A stretch of 64,000 nt of DNA, taken from NCBI GenBank assembly GCA_947497245.1, contig CANMFO010000001.1:1426001-1490000 (forward strand). Direction: 5' to 3'. Shown piece after piece: positions 46,846 through 57,523 of this stretch. Source of the DNA: an uncultured Flavobacteriaceae bacterium. GTDB lineage: Bacteria; Bacteroidota; Bacteroidia; Flavobacteriales; Flavobacteriaceae. The first letter of the stretch is position 1; each line of letters starts with the position of its first letter. The notes under the pieces were generated by a model. The model had not been told where the DNA came from, did no database searches, and worked only from the letters and a program-made list of their open reading frames with translations. A program made the translations under genes and the position numbers.

Positions 46846-48321
46846 ATGAAATTTCCCCTAGTAAAGATCATTCGTTTGATTGTACCCATTTTCTTCCTGT
46901 TCCTAAGTTTTTCCTGCAGTAAGGATTCCGATTTGCTGACCGAGTATGCCGTAGCGGATCCAGGCAATAAAATTGCCATTCTAAACATCGTCGTCGATGA
47001 CAAGTACGATGCCGTTTATGGTAGCGCTACGGTGCTCAATGTACTGGACAACGATACCTTCACCAATTCGGACAATGTAACGATCGTTGAGACCTCGACC
47101 CCCGAAAATGGAACGGCCGTGATCAATGACGACAATACCATTACCTATACCCCTACAGAGCAGTCCACTCCCCAGGAAGAGACCACCGATACCTTCACGT
47201 ATACCACGGAGACCCAAAACGATGACAATACAGTGGATACGAATGTCGGCACGGTTACGGTTACGGCTTCTGAAGAAGTTACCTATTGGCAGAAGAAGTT
47301 CGACGCCGAAAGCAACGATAACGACAATCAAGTGGACGCGTCGGATGCATTGGCTAAATCGAAAAGTGCCAACGAGAACCAGGAATATTATTTTCTCGGT
47401 TACTATGTGGATGCCTATGTATCGATGTGGCAGGCCACTGGAGACAACACCTATTTGGATTATGCACTTACCCTGATAGAGAATACCATGGACGATGCCG
47501 TGAACGTTAGCGTCAATGGAAGAACATTCAAGGGTTGGCCGACCGATCCAAACCATTCCCAACCGTCGTCCTATGGCCATTCACTATGGGAGTCGTTCAT
47601 GTTCCGATTCGTTGCCTCTTTAATGCGGATTATGGACCGCTCACCCAATTTAAGGGCAACCGCCAATTACCAGAGCCGATATGACAGTATATTGAACTTC
47701 ACCATTGAAAACATTTGGAACAAATGGGAGCACAACGGTGTAGGCAATTTCTATCGCATCAATACGCATATGGCTTCGCATTGGGCCAGAATTGGAATGG
47801 AACTCTACCTTATTACCGGAGAAGCCAAGTACAAGGAAGTATTTGACAATATTTCCCATGGAACCATGGTAAACCGACCTTCCAATCTGAGGAACCAACT
47901 CAGGTCCAATCCCAATGTACCCTCTGCTTATACTTGGAACCAGAATTGGGACAGTGGCGGCATACAGGATACCTCCCACGCCGGCGCTATCGTTTCTTTC
48001 TGGGTCGAGGCGTACGAAACCGATATGTATTGGGATCAAAATGACATCGATGCATTGATTTCTACCCTTGTCAATGTGATTTGGCCCGAAAGCAAAGGAG
48101 ATAAGTTCAATGAAAATGTTGACGGCACAGGTGGCAACGCGTATAGTGGACGACTTCACGAGTGGTTGCATTTGGGGGCTTACAGTCAGGAAATACAGGA
48201 TAGGATCAAGTCGGATTATACGGGAGCCAACTTGACCTATTTCGGTGTCCAGCCGATTGGCATTGCCGCTCTGAACGCCAGAATTTTGGCCGATGGCAAA
48301 CCCATTTATCCCGAACAATAA
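46846..48321 (+). CDS. Lipoprotein with cadherin/Ig-like N-terminal segment and alpha-helical (toroid-like) domain; possible polysaccharide-active protein
   Basis: Lipobox SFSCSKDSDLL; VLNVLDNDTFTNSDNVTIVETSTPENGTAVINDDNTITYTPTE; helical repeats YYVDAYVSMWQATGDNTYLDYALTLIENTMD...HMASHWARIGMELYLITGEAKYKEVFDNIS. Confidence 0.7.
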   Translation: MKFPLVKIIRLIVPIFFLFLSFSCSKDSDLLTEYAVADPGNKIAILNIVVDDKYDAVYGSATVLNVLDNDTFTNSDNVTIVETSTPENGTAVINDDNTITYTPTEQSTPQEETTDTFTYTTETQNDDNTVDTNVGTVTVTASEEVTYWQKKFDAESNDNDNQVDASDALAKSKSANENQEYYFLGYYVDAYVSMWQATGDNTYLDYALTLIENTMDDAVNVSVNGRTFKGWPTDPNHSQPSSYGHSLWESFMFRFVASLMRIMDRSPNLRATANYQSRYDSILNFTIENIWNKWEHNGVGNFYRINTHMASHWARIGMELYLITGEAKYKEVFDNISHGTMVNRPSNLRNQLRSNPNVPSAYTWNQNWDSGGIQDTSHAGAIVSFWVEAYETDMYWDQNDIDALISTLVNVIWPESKGDKFNENVDGTGGNAYSGRLHEWLHLGAYSQEIQDRIKSDYTGANLTYFGVQPIGIAALNARILADGKPIYPEQ

Positions 48322-48351
48322 ATAAGGTGATTGTGTCAATATAATCTACCC

Positions 48352-48384
48352 AAGGCCATTGCTTTAAAGCAATGGCCTTTTTTT
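48352..48384 (+). terminator. Intrinsic terminator
   Basis: aaggccattgcttt/aaagcaatggcctt perfect inverted repeat followed by T-tract, after the 46846 gene. Confidence 0.85.
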
Positions 48385-48617
48385 GTCTCCTTGATGCGGC
48401 CCACTTGTGCCCTTTTTCACTTTTTCCTTCGCCCCTATTGGAAGTTCCTAAAAGACAAAGGTTCGTTCTTATGTACGAAGAGGCCATTGGTACTCCCCGA
48501 CCACAATATCATAGGCCCCTAAAACGTTATTCATTTTGTTTGTACATTTAGTGCAATTTTTAAGAATATCCAGCCAGACCAGAAATAGGATAGATCTGTT
48601 TGGCTTAAAATCGCTTA

Positions 48618-49823
48618 ATGAAAATACTCTACATACACCAATATTTCAACACTCCTAAAGACCATGCCGGCACAAGATCTTACTGGATATGTCAAGAGCT
48701 CATCAAAAGAGGGCATCAGGTTACCATGTTGACCACAAGCAGTAAAATTGGTTCCAAGAAAGAAAAAGTGAACGTTGATGGTATCGAAGTAATTTATCTG
48801 AGGGTTCCCTATAGCCAGAAGATGAATGTTTTTGATCGGTTGGCGTCCTTCGTCAATTTCATGATGAAATCCACCCTGTTGGCCTTGAAATCCAGGGGCA
48901 TGGACTTGGTAATTTCTACTTCTACTCCATTGACAGTGGGGTTTCCGGCACTCGTTGCGAAAAAATTAAAGAACATCCCCTTTGTTTTCGAAGTAAGGGA
49001 CCTCTGGCCAGAGGTTCCCATACAAATGGGCGGTCTGAAAAATAAATTGGCAATTAAAGTTGCCCTGTGGTTTGAAAAATCAATCTATAAAAATGCGCTG
49101 CATATTGTGGCGCTCTCCCCAGGTATGATGGAAGGCGTTGTAAAAAGGGACATTCATCCCGAAAAAGTTTCCATGATACCGAATATGTCAAAAATAGATG
49201 TGTTCTGGTCAAGGGGCAAGAATCTGGAACTATCAAGGAAGTTGGGCCTAAAGGACGATTCGTTCAAAGTGGTCTATTTCGGGGCCATGGGTCTGGCCAA
49301 CGGCATGGAATATATTATTGATGCCATGCAACATTTTAAGACCGAGACCGACATTGAATTTGTTTTCATGGGAGGGGGAGCCACGGAATCGACCTTGAAG
49401 GAGAAATGCGCTGACTATGGCCTTCGAAACGCCCATTTTCTAGGCGGGTTCGGATTGGAGGAACTGTCTGAAATAGTGAACCTCTGCGAAGTTTCTTTGG
49501 TGACCTTTGCCAACATACCGATTTTGTCGACCAACTCGCCCAATAAGCTGTTCGACTCCTTGTCCGCGGGAAAACCGATTATCGTCAATTCCCCTGGATG
49601 GACCAAAGATCTGGTGGAAGAGCACGAATGTGGGCTGTTCGCCGATCCGGAAGACGCCAAGGACCTGGCACAAAAAATAAAGTTTTTGAAAGAAAATCCA
49701 GAGATTGGGGTAAAAATGGGGCGAAACGGGCGGAATTTAGCGGAAACCGAGTACGACAAGTCCATTTTATGCAAAAAATTTGTCGATGTCGTGGATTCCC
49801 TGTCCCCACAGGTACTTAAATAG
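48618..49823 (+). CDS. Glycosyltransferase family 4 (WbuB-like)
   Basis: MKILYIHQYFNTPKDHAGTRSYWICQELIKRGHQVTMLTTSS; VFEVRDLWPEVPIQMG; SAGKPIIVNSPGWTKDLVEEHECG. Confidence 0.92.
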   Translation: MKILYIHQYFNTPKDHAGTRSYWICQELIKRGHQVTMLTTSSKIGSKKEKVNVDGIEVIYLRVPYSQKMNVFDRLASFVNFMMKSTLLALKSRGMDLVISTSTPLTVGFPALVAKKLKNIPFVFEVRDLWPEVPIQMGGLKNKLAIKVALWFEKSIYKNALHIVALSPGMMEGVVKRDIHPEKVSMIPNMSKIDVFWSRGKNLELSRKLGLKDDSFKVVYFGAMGLANGMEYIIDAMQHFKTETDIEFVFMGGGATESTLKEKCADYGLRNAHFLGGFGLEELSEIVNLCEVSLVTFANIPILSTNSPNKLFDSLSAGKPIIVNSPGWTKDLVEEHECGLFADPEDAKDLAQKIKFLKENPEIGVKMGRNGRNLAETEYDKSILCKKFVDVVDSLSPQVLK

Positions 49824-50201
49824 TAAACCCAGCAGAACCGGCCGTAGCCACTTTCTATGTACTGAGGTCTGGTTCAATATCTTCAAAATTTCCGTTCCGC
49901 AAGCCCGTAGTATCCAAAATCCAGATCGCTTTCCAATACAGGGGTGTCTGCACCACATAGCTGGGACCTCTTGTTGGACCGGTGTCCTTTGTCCGGGAAT
50001 CTTGTCAAAACAAGGCTTGAAATTCATTCCCACCGTCCTCTCAAATCCACTGGTCCTTAAATGAACCCCTATTATTGGTAGTTCATCCTTATTGCATTGA
50101 ATATCGTTAAAAGTTACAGCTATTTTTTTTATCATTGTACTTGCTTAATACAGTGCCTTTCTTGTAAAACAGGCAAGGAAAAATAAGGTTCTACCCAACT
50201 T

Positions 50202-51512
50202 ATGAGACCGTTCAATGAGAATACATTTGCAGGGAATTCTACAGACAACAGTCGCTTCATTGGCATCCTGATCGTTACTACCATTGTGTTCCTTATCGCC
50301 CTGGGACCGTTTTTAAGTCTGCAGAAGTTGACCACAATGGGGCTGGTACCCTTTCTCTTTTTGATTGCCCTGTCGAGGGACCTGCGATCTTTCGGTGGTA
50401 ACAAAAGGGAATTTTTTCTGGTAGCCCTGCTCGTACTGACCAGTGTCACTTCCATTTTCAACTATATCAATTATGAATTGTTGTTGAAAGGTTTCAGTCG
50501 CCTCTCCGGGGTCTTGCTGGTATCTTTCATTCCACTTGCACTTAACAGGAAACAGGATTATACGAACTATTTTCACATCGGCTATGTGCTGGCAGCGCTC
50601 ATACTCATCATGATCATGTACCTTGAAGGCAATTTTACCTTCTCCGATTTTGCGACACGGGTAGACTTCAGAAATCGCTTTTTGTTGAATGCCAATGCGT
50701 ATTCGTACTACACTTTTTTTGCCAATTTTTCACTTTTTTACCTTTATTTGAGGTATAAGAGCAGATTCTTGCGGCTATTGTTGGTTCTGCTTCCCGTTCT
50801 TTTTTTGATAATCTCCTTTGTGACCCAATCGCGATCCGGACTTTTGTTGACCGTCTTGATCAATATTTGCTTTTGGTTGTTTGTAAACAAAATACCGAAT
50901 CCCACAAAATTTCAGAAATTCCTTCGGACCCTGGGAATAGTCATCATTTTTTTGTTCATGGCCTTCCAGTTTCTTAGAATTTATGAAAATTCCAGAATAA
51001 AGGACCGTGTCGATGTTGCCACGCAAAAAGGGGATGTCAGAGGGTACTTGATCGTGGACAGCTTTGATGCCTTTGCCCAGCACCCACTGTTGGGCGTTGG
51101 ATTGGACCAACTTCCCTATTATACCAGAATCCGGCAGTTTTCGCATAACTCTTTTGTGGAAGTCATCGCGGAGCAGGGAATTCTTGGGGGGGTATTGTTG
51201 CTTTTACTCTACGGTATTCCGTTGAAACATTGCTGGTCGATGTACCGAAAACATCCAAAAAACGCGCTCCTGAAGCTCAATTTGCTCTTCTTTGTTTGCT
51301 TTTATCTTTTCAACAACTTTTACCCGTTCTATAAATTCGCTTTTTCCATGCTCTATTTCTTTTTGGTGATAAGTATCCAGTATCAATGGGCGGCAAGGGA
51401 AAAAAGAACTTCAGAGTTTATTGAGTTCCCCTTTGCCGAAAAGGAAGTTCGAAAGTTGGGGGGCACCAGGGGCGAAACCAATTTAGATGAACCAAATCCT
51501 TACGAAACCTAA
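50202..51512 (+). CDS. O-antigen ligase/polymerase family membrane protein (Wzy-like)
   Basis: Multiple TM helices; TQSRSGLLLTVL and HPLLGVGLDQLPYYTRIRQFSHNSFVEVIAEQGILGG motifs of the Wzy_C/O-antigen ligase family. Confidence 0.88.
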   Translation: MRPFNENTFAGNSTDNSRFIGILIVTTIVFLIALGPFLSLQKLTTMGLVPFLFLIALSRDLRSFGGNKREFFLVALLVLTSVTSIFNYINYELLLKGFSRLSGVLLVSFIPLALNRKQDYTNYFHIGYVLAALILIMIMYLEGNFTFSDFATRVDFRNRFLLNANAYSYYTFFANFSLFYLYLRYKSRFLRLLLVLLPVLFLIISFVTQSRSGLLLTVLINICFWLFVNKIPNPTKFQKFLRTLGIVIIFLFMAFQFLRIYENSRIKDRVDVATQKGDVRGYLIVDSFDAFAQHPLLGVGLDQLPYYTRIRQFSHNSFVEVIAEQGILGGVLLLLLYGIPLKHCWSMYRKHPKNALLKLNLLFFVCFYLFNNFYPFYKFAFSMLYFFLVISIQYQWAAREKRTSEFIEFPFAEKEVRKLGGTRGETNLDEPNPYET

Positions 51513-52975
51513 TGACGCTGAAAAACAAGGCCATCAAAGGTTTCAGTTGGACTGTCTTCGAAGGCATATTTAGCCAGGGGTTTCTGTTTATTGTCGGGAT
51601 TGTCCTTGCAAGACTGCTTACTGTCGAAGAATTTGGTATCATAGGGATCATCACGGCGATTATCGCAATCTCGAGCAGTATCGTGGAAGGTGGTATGGGC
51701 AGTGCGCTAATCCGCAAGTTGAAAACAACTTCACGGGATTACAATACCGTTTTCTACTCCAATCTGGCTATTGCAATTTTCCTTTATGGCCTGATATTGG
51801 CCAGTTCATATCGATTGTCCGTTTTTTTTGGGGAACCCCTGTTGGACGAAATATTAAAATATTCGGGAACCTTATTGATCATCCATGCGTTCTCTATTAT
51901 CCAACGGGCACTGTTGACGAAAAATCTGGATTTTAGAACACAGGCCATGGTATCGATAAGCGCGTCGATCGGGAGTGGTGTTGTAGCCGTGGTGATGGCC
52001 TATAGGGGTTATGGGGTTTGGAGCTTGGTGGTTATGTCCATTCTGCGCCCTTTTATGAATACGGCCCTGTTATGGGTTTTCAATTCATGGAAACCCGCAC
52101 TGGAATTTTCATTGGACAGTTTTAGGGAGCTGTTCAATTTTGGCTATAAGGTATTGGTCACCAACCTTATCAATACGGCCTATCGCAACATCTACTATAT
52201 TTTGATAGGAAAGTTTTTTTCAACCCAGTCCTTGGGCTTCTATACCCAGGCCGAAAAGTTCCAAACCCCTTTTTCAACAAACATCACTACGGCCATTCGA
52301 AGGATCAGTTTCCCCATATTGTCCAAGTTTCAAAACGACGAAGCTGTATTGAAACAAACATTCATCCGGTTTTTGCGATATACCCTCCTGCTCAATTTTA
52401 CCGTAATGCTCGCAATAGCCGCAATGGCCAGGCCCATTGTACTACTCTTGATCGGGGAGAAATGGGAGACGTCTATTTTCTACCTCCAATTGCTCTGCAT
52501 TCCGGGCATGTTGTACCCGCTTCAGATGTTGCACCTGAACCTCATTTTGGTCAAGGGGTATTCCAACCTGTATCTAAGGCTTGAGCTCATTAAAAAGGCC
52601 ATTTTGTTCCCGCTCATCTTCACCACCGTTTTTTTCGGCATTGAAGCTATGTTGTACGGCCTTGTGCTCTTTGCCTTTATCGAGTATTTCATAAACAGCT
52701 ATTACACCAAAAAGTTCATCAATTATCGGATCAAGGACCAACTACTGGATATGCTGCCCTTTTTTGTAGTCGCCTTCGGTACTTTTTTGGGAATGTTCGG
52801 TATCTCGCTATTGAATTTGGACTTGGTGGCAATGCTTTGCCTACAGATCTTTACTGGGGGCCTAACTTTCGTTTTGATAAACGAAATTTCAAAACCCAAG
52901 GAATACCTTGAGATCAAATATAAAATAATAGATTTGTGCAGGAAAAGCATCAATAAGGTATGGCCAAAAAAATAA
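51512..52975 (+). CDS. Polysaccharide flippase, MOP superfamily (Wzx-like)
   Basis: MTLKNKAIKGFSWTVFEGIFSQGFLFIVGIVLARLLTVEEFGIIGIITAIIAISSSIVEGGMGSALIRK; about 14 TM helices. Confidence 0.92.
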   Translation: MTLKNKAIKGFSWTVFEGIFSQGFLFIVGIVLARLLTVEEFGIIGIITAIIAISSSIVEGGMGSALIRKLKTTSRDYNTVFYSNLAIAIFLYGLILASSYRLSVFFGEPLLDEILKYSGTLLIIHAFSIIQRALLTKNLDFRTQAMVSISASIGSGVVAVVMAYRGYGVWSLVVMSILRPFMNTALLWVFNSWKPALEFSLDSFRELFNFGYKVLVTNLINTAYRNIYYILIGKFFSTQSLGFYTQAEKFQTPFSTNITTAIRRISFPILSKFQNDEAVLKQTFIRFLRYTLLLNFTVMLAIAAMARPIVLLLIGEKWETSIFYLQLLCIPGMLYPLQMLHLNLILVKGYSNLYLRLELIKKAILFPLIFTTVFFGIEAMLYGLVLFAFIEYFINSYYTKKFINYRIKDQLLDMLPFFVVAFGTFLGMFGISLLNLDLVAMLCLQIFTGGLTFVLINEISKPKEYLEIKYKIIDLCRKSINKVWPKK

Positions 52976-54078
52976 ATGTTGCCTTTCTTCTAACCCGGAT
53001 CAGGGAAAAGGGTGGTATATCCAGAGTCACTTCGATCATCAGCAAAGAACTTGCTAAAGATGAAAGGTTCAATATTCATCTAGTAAGTTATCAAAAAAGG
53101 GAAGAAAGCGGATACGATTGGGATCAAAATCTATTCTACCACGAATTGGTCGATGCTAGAGTGAAGATGAAACGGGGCATGCTCAAAGCCAATAAAAGAC
53201 TTCGCAAGATCATTGCTCAAAACGGTATACAAATCGTAGTGAGCTGTGGACAGGAAGTCGGTCCACTCGGCGTGCTCTGTACCAGATTCGGCAAGACCAA
53301 GCTGGTATATTGGTCGCACTCAAGTTTCAAGGGAAAAACCCATAGCAAGTTCAAAGTGGCCAACGAGTATTTCACGACATCATTTGCCGATGTGGTAGTG
53401 AGCCTTACCAAAACCGACAAAGTCAACTACAAAAAGGGCACCCTGGCCAAGAAAGTCATTCAAATATACAATCCGGTCGATGGCAGGCTGTTGGGCAGTC
53501 AAAGTACCTACGATGCCGATAGCCACAAGATCATCAGTGTTGGACGATTGGTCTTCCAAAAAAACTTCCTGTTGCTCGTCGATGTGGCAAAATTGGTGCT
53601 GGAATCCAATCCGAAGGCAAGTTGGCACATTTTCGGGTCGGGCTATCTGGAGCAGGAGATCCAAGAAAAAATCGTGGCCAACGGATTGCAGGGTAGGTTG
53701 ATTCTTGAGGGGCAATCGGACAATTTGTACAATCAATATGGGGAACATGCCATGCTCGTCATGACCTCCCGTTTCGAGGGTTTTCCCATGAGTTTGTTGG
53801 AGGGGATGGCCTGCAAACTCCCCCTGGTCAGTTTCGACATTCCCACCGGACCCAACGAAATCATTCGAGATGGTGAAAATGGATATTTGATTCCGCCCAA
53901 CGATATAACCGCCATGGCGAATAAAATAGACGACCTGTTGAAGAACAGGGAACGAAGGATTGCTTTTTCCCATGCGTCCCAGGAACAAATAGGGATGTTT
54001 GGCCTACCACAAATAGTGGACGAGTGGTCGACCCTTTTTAAATCTTTAGCGCACAATGAAGTGTCTTCATCTATGTAA
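52960..54078 (+). CDS. Glycosyltransferase family 4
   Basis: INVAFLLTRIREKGGISRVTSIISKELA; SVGRLVFQKNFLLLVDVAKLV; MTSRFEGFPMSLLEGMACKLPLVSFDIPTGPNEII. Confidence 0.92.
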   Translation: MAKKINVAFLLTRIREKGGISRVTSIISKELAKDERFNIHLVSYQKREESGYDWDQNLFYHELVDARVKMKRGMLKANKRLRKIIAQNGIQIVVSCGQEVGPLGVLCTRFGKTKLVYWSHSSFKGKTHSKFKVANEYFTTSFADVVVSLTKTDKVNYKKGTLAKKVIQIYNPVDGRLLGSQSTYDADSHKIISVGRLVFQKNFLLLVDVAKLVLESNPKASWHIFGSGYLEQEIQEKIVANGLQGRLILEGQSDNLYNQYGEHAMLVMTSRFEGFPMSLLEGMACKLPLVSFDIPTGPNEIIRDGENGYLIPPNDITAMANKIDDLLKNRERRIAFSHASQEQIGMFGLPQIVDEWSTLFKSLAHNEVSSSM

Positions 54079-55189
54079 CGATCTGTTGGGCAGTAAAGTC
54101 CATAGAAATTTATACCACCATTTGGCCGATCTTGGAGTGGAACAGACCGTATTTTATCCGGTAAGACCGCACACGGTCGAAAAGATCAAAACCTTCCAAG
54201 AGACCTCCAACCTGAATGTGATCCGGTCGATACCTCTTAAAAATTGGCATCGCATATTTTTTCGTTTGAAAATAAGGACACTCTACAAATCCCTGACATC
54301 GCAAACAGATGTCCACCGTTTCAATTTTAGCCACGCGACCACACTCTTCAGTGATGGTGCCCTGGCATTACGGCTGTATAAAGAGTTCAAAATACCCTAT
54401 GTCGTTACCGTAAGAAGTACCGATATCAGTGTTTATCTGAGGCGGCGCCCCGATCTTCAGAGCCTTGGTTTGGAGATTTTGGAAAAAGCGACGAAGGTAA
54501 TATACATCAGCAACTCCCTTAAAACCAAATTTGAAGGTCATTCCCTTATCAACCAACACCTGGACAAATTCGTCCATAAATCTGAAATCATCTACAATGG
54601 GATCGACGACTATTGGATTGACAACGTACGAAGCCAAAATAAGGGAGGGGGCCATAAAATGAAAATACTCTATGTAGGTATTCTGGCCAAACAGAAAAAC
54701 ATAGAAAAACTGATAGCATCGGTACTGCTGCTTAACCAACAAAACGTGGAATGCGAATTGAACATAGTGGGAAGTGGGGGCGATGATGAGGCAAACATTA
54801 AAAATTTGGCAGGGGAGAATCCGGGCACCATCAATTATATGGGCGCCATCGCGGACAGGGAAACGCTAAGGAACGTATATCGCGATAACCACATTTTTGC
54901 CATGCCGGCCAAAACCGAGACCTTTGGTCTTGTATATATTGAAGCGCTCACACAAGCGGTACCGGTACTGTACATCAAAAATGAGAGCATAGACGGCGTT
55001 TTTGATATTTCCGTAGGTGAAAGATGTCCGGGAATAGAAATTTCGCAAATCGCGGATTCCCTGAAAAGTTTGATCGCGAACTACAGTTCCTATGACTTCA
55101 GTACGATCGATTTTACCATTTTTCGGTGGAAGAGTATTTCCAAAGCGTATCTCGAACTGTACCGCCAACTTCCCCGTACCGATTTATGA
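54056..55189 (+). CDS. Glycosyltransferase family 4
   Basis: ILYVGILAKQKNIEKLIASVLLL; VGSGGDDEANIKNLAGE; FAMPAKTETFGLVYIEALTQAVPVLY. Confidence 0.9.
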   Translation: MKCLHLCNDLLGSKVHRNLYHHLADLGVEQTVFYPVRPHTVEKIKTFQETSNLNVIRSIPLKNWHRIFFRLKIRTLYKSLTSQTDVHRFNFSHATTLFSDGALALRLYKEFKIPYVVTVRSTDISVYLRRRPDLQSLGLEILEKATKVIYISNSLKTKFEGHSLINQHLDKFVHKSEIIYNGIDDYWIDNVRSQNKGGGHKMKILYVGILAKQKNIEKLIASVLLLNQQNVECELNIVGSGGDDEANIKNLAGENPGTINYMGAIADRETLRNVYRDNHIFAMPAKTETFGLVYIEALTQAVPVLYIKNESIDGVFDISVGERCPGIEISQIADSLKSLIANYSSYDFSTIDFTIFRWKSISKAYLELYRQLPRTDL

Positions 55190-55387
55190 TTTTCACTTAT
55201 TTTGGCAAGACTTGGAGCCGAGAGGAAAATTCCATTTGGAAACTAAAGCACAAAATCTGATCCAAAAATGGAAAAAACCTCCGTATCTTAGTGGTATGGA
55301 ATACCTCCCCTTCTTGCTAGGACATATGCGATCACATCTTGAAAGGTACAGCGCATTTGGCCAGTACGTTTTGACCTTAAATAGACC

Positions 55388-56152
55388 ATGAACGACAAAG
55401 CGCAATGGAAACCGAGTAAATTTGTTTACCGCAACGGTAGACTGAGAGCGTCCAGAAACCCTAAGGAGGTAGGTATAGGTTCACGACTGATGGCCGACCT
55501 GATAGCCCAATTCTACGATACCCACCTCGGGCGGCATGCCAAGGGACATCTGCTCGATCTTGGTTGCGGAAAAGTTCCCTTTTATGAAGCGTACCGTGCC
55601 CATGTAGAGGACAATACCTGCGTGGATTGGGACAACTCCCTCCACAAAAATATATATTTGGACCTGAGCGCGGACCTCAACGAACCCCTTCCGTTGGAAG
55701 ACCGGAAATTTGATACCATAATCCTCTCCGATGTCTTGGAGCATATTCGGGAACCTAGGTTGTTATGGCGGGAGATGAACCGAGTAATGGCCGACAACGG
55801 AACGCTCCTGCTCAATGTTCCCTTTTACTACTGGCTGCACGAACTTCCACACGATTACTTTAGATATACAAAATATGCCTTGGCCGCCATGGCGGACGAA
55901 TCCGGTTTTGAAGTGGTGAAGTTGGAGCCCCTGGGAGGAGTGCCAGAAATTCTCACGGATATCCTATCAAAAATATTGGTTGGGGTCCCCATTATCGGCA
56001 AAATTACGGCAAAGGCCATGCAAACCTCCACAGGCTTGTTCATAAAAAGTGGCCTTGGGAAAAAAATTTCTAGAAAAACGGCCAAAAAATTCCCTTTTGG
56101 CTATGTGCTGATTGCCAAGAAAATAGCAAGTCCGGCAACCGCCAAAGTATAA
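55388..56152 (+). CDS. SAM-dependent methyltransferase (class I)
   Basis: GHLLDLGCGKVPFYEAY; FDTIILSDVLEHIREPRLLWREMNRVMADNGTLLLNVPFYYWLHE. Confidence 0.92.
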   Translation: MNDKAQWKPSKFVYRNGRLRASRNPKEVGIGSRLMADLIAQFYDTHLGRHAKGHLLDLGCGKVPFYEAYRAHVEDNTCVDWDNSLHKNIYLDLSADLNEPLPLEDRKFDTIILSDVLEHIREPRLLWREMNRVMADNGTLLLNVPFYYWLHELPHDYFRYTKYALAAMADESGFEVVKLEPLGGVPEILTDILSKILVGVPIIGKITAKAMQTSTGLFIKSGLGKKISRKTAKKFPFGYVLIAKKIASPATAKV

Positions 56153-56290
56153 TTGAAATTACGGGCTCTGCTTTTGGCGCCCTCCCTGTTGCTGGAACAA
56201 GGGACCTCACAAGGAAGCAGGCCCTTAACCTTGGCCCCACGGAATCTGGAAACACCTTTCCCCGCCGGGGCCCATAGGTCGGAAATTAGA

Positions 56291-57523
56291 ATGAAGATAC
56301 TGTATATCCATCAATATTTTTCCACTCCAAAAACCTCGGGCGGGATACGGTCCTACAAGCTCGCTAAAAAACTCTTGGAAAACGGACATGAGGTAGAATT
56401 TTTGACCACTTCCCACGGTTTTTCCGAAAAATTTGAAAAAAGGTGGAATTACGTGGAGATCGAAGGCATCAGGTTCCACGTGTTGCGTACCAAAAGGGCC
56501 AGCAACTCGACCCCTTATTTGAAACGAATAGGGCTGTTCCTTCAGTTTTCCTTTTTGGCAAGCATGAAAATACTGAAGCTGGAGGCCGATGTAGTACTGG
56601 CCTCCTCCACCCCGCTTACCGTGGGCATTCCCGCCCTGGTAAAAAAATGGCGCCATAAGAAGCCGTTCGTTTTTGAGGTGAGGGATGTATGGCCCGAAGC
56701 CGTTGTTGCCATTGGAGCCGTTAAAAATGGGATGGCCAAAAAATTGTTGTACGGCCTGGAAGCGCTTATCTATAGAAATGCCAACGCCCTGGTTCCCTTG
56801 TCCATGGATATGGAAACGTCCATCACAAATCGATTTCCCGGCCTGGATTGTCCTGTAAAGACCATAGAGAACATTGCCGAGCCCGGTTGGTTTAAACGCA
56901 ATATCGACCCCGAGAAATCGATCATAACGGAAAAACTGGGTTTTAAGCCCAGGTTCGCCATTCTGTATGCCGGAACGTTCGGAAAGGTGAATGGCCTGGG
57001 TTATGCACTGGCTCTCGCCGAACGATTGCTACCGATCGATCCATCGATCGTCTTCATTTTGATCGGAGCGGGTGGTGAAAGGGAAACCTTGGTTCAAAGG
57101 GCGAAGCAAAAGAACATCTTGGACAGGAATGTCTTTATTTGGGACCCCGTGGCGAAAAACCAGCTTCCCCAGTTATACTATGAAGCTCAAATGGGCAGTT
57201 CCTTTGTCATTCCGATAAAAGAACTCTGGGCCAATTCGGCTAACAAGTTTTTTGATACCTTGGCCGCCGGAAGGCCCGTTCTGCTAAATTATGAAGGGTG
57301 GCAAAAAAAAGCGTTGATCAAAAATAATGTGGGATTCGTACTGCCGTACGACCCGGAACATATCGATCTTACCTTTTTGAACAATTTTGTAGCATATACC
57401 AGGGATAAAGTGAAACTGCAACTACAGCAAAAGAACGCAATTGGACTTGCGGAACAATTCTCGTTGGAAACGGCCACTCGTAAATACCTTAAAATACTCA
57501 ACGGAGCCGTGAACCATGAATAA
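56291..57523 (+). CDS. Glycosyltransferase family 4 (WbuB-like paralogue)
   Basis: MKILYIHQYFSTPKTSGGIRSYKLAKKLLENGHEVEFLTTSHGF (ATG 56291); VFEVRDVWPEAVVAIGAVKN; AAGRPVLLNYEGWQ. Confidence 0.92.
   Translation: MKILYIHQYFSTPKTSGGIRSYKLAKKLLENGHEVEFLTTSHGFSEKFEKRWNYVEIEGIRFHVLRTKRASNSTPYLKRIGLFLQFSFLASMKILKLEADVVLASSTPLTVGIPALVKKWRHKKPFVFEVRDVWPEAVVAIGAVKNGMAKKLLYGLEALIYRNANALVPLSMDMETSITNRFPGLDCPVKTIENIAEPGWFKRNIDPEKSIITEKLGFKPRFAILYAGTFGKVNGLGYALALAERLLPIDPSIVFILIGAGGERETLVQRAKQKNILDRNVFIWDPVAKNQLPQLYYEAQMGSSFVIPIKELWANSANKFFDTLAAGRPVLLNYEGWQKKALIKNNVGFVLPYDPEHIDLTFLNNFVAYTRDKVKLQLQQKNAIGLAEQFSLETATRKYLKILNGAVNHE

Noticed and set aside
57041-57060. Palindrome-rich cgatcgatccatcgatcgtc
   Set aside because: Lies in the coding sequence of a GT4 (residues RLLPIDPSIV); explained by codon content.
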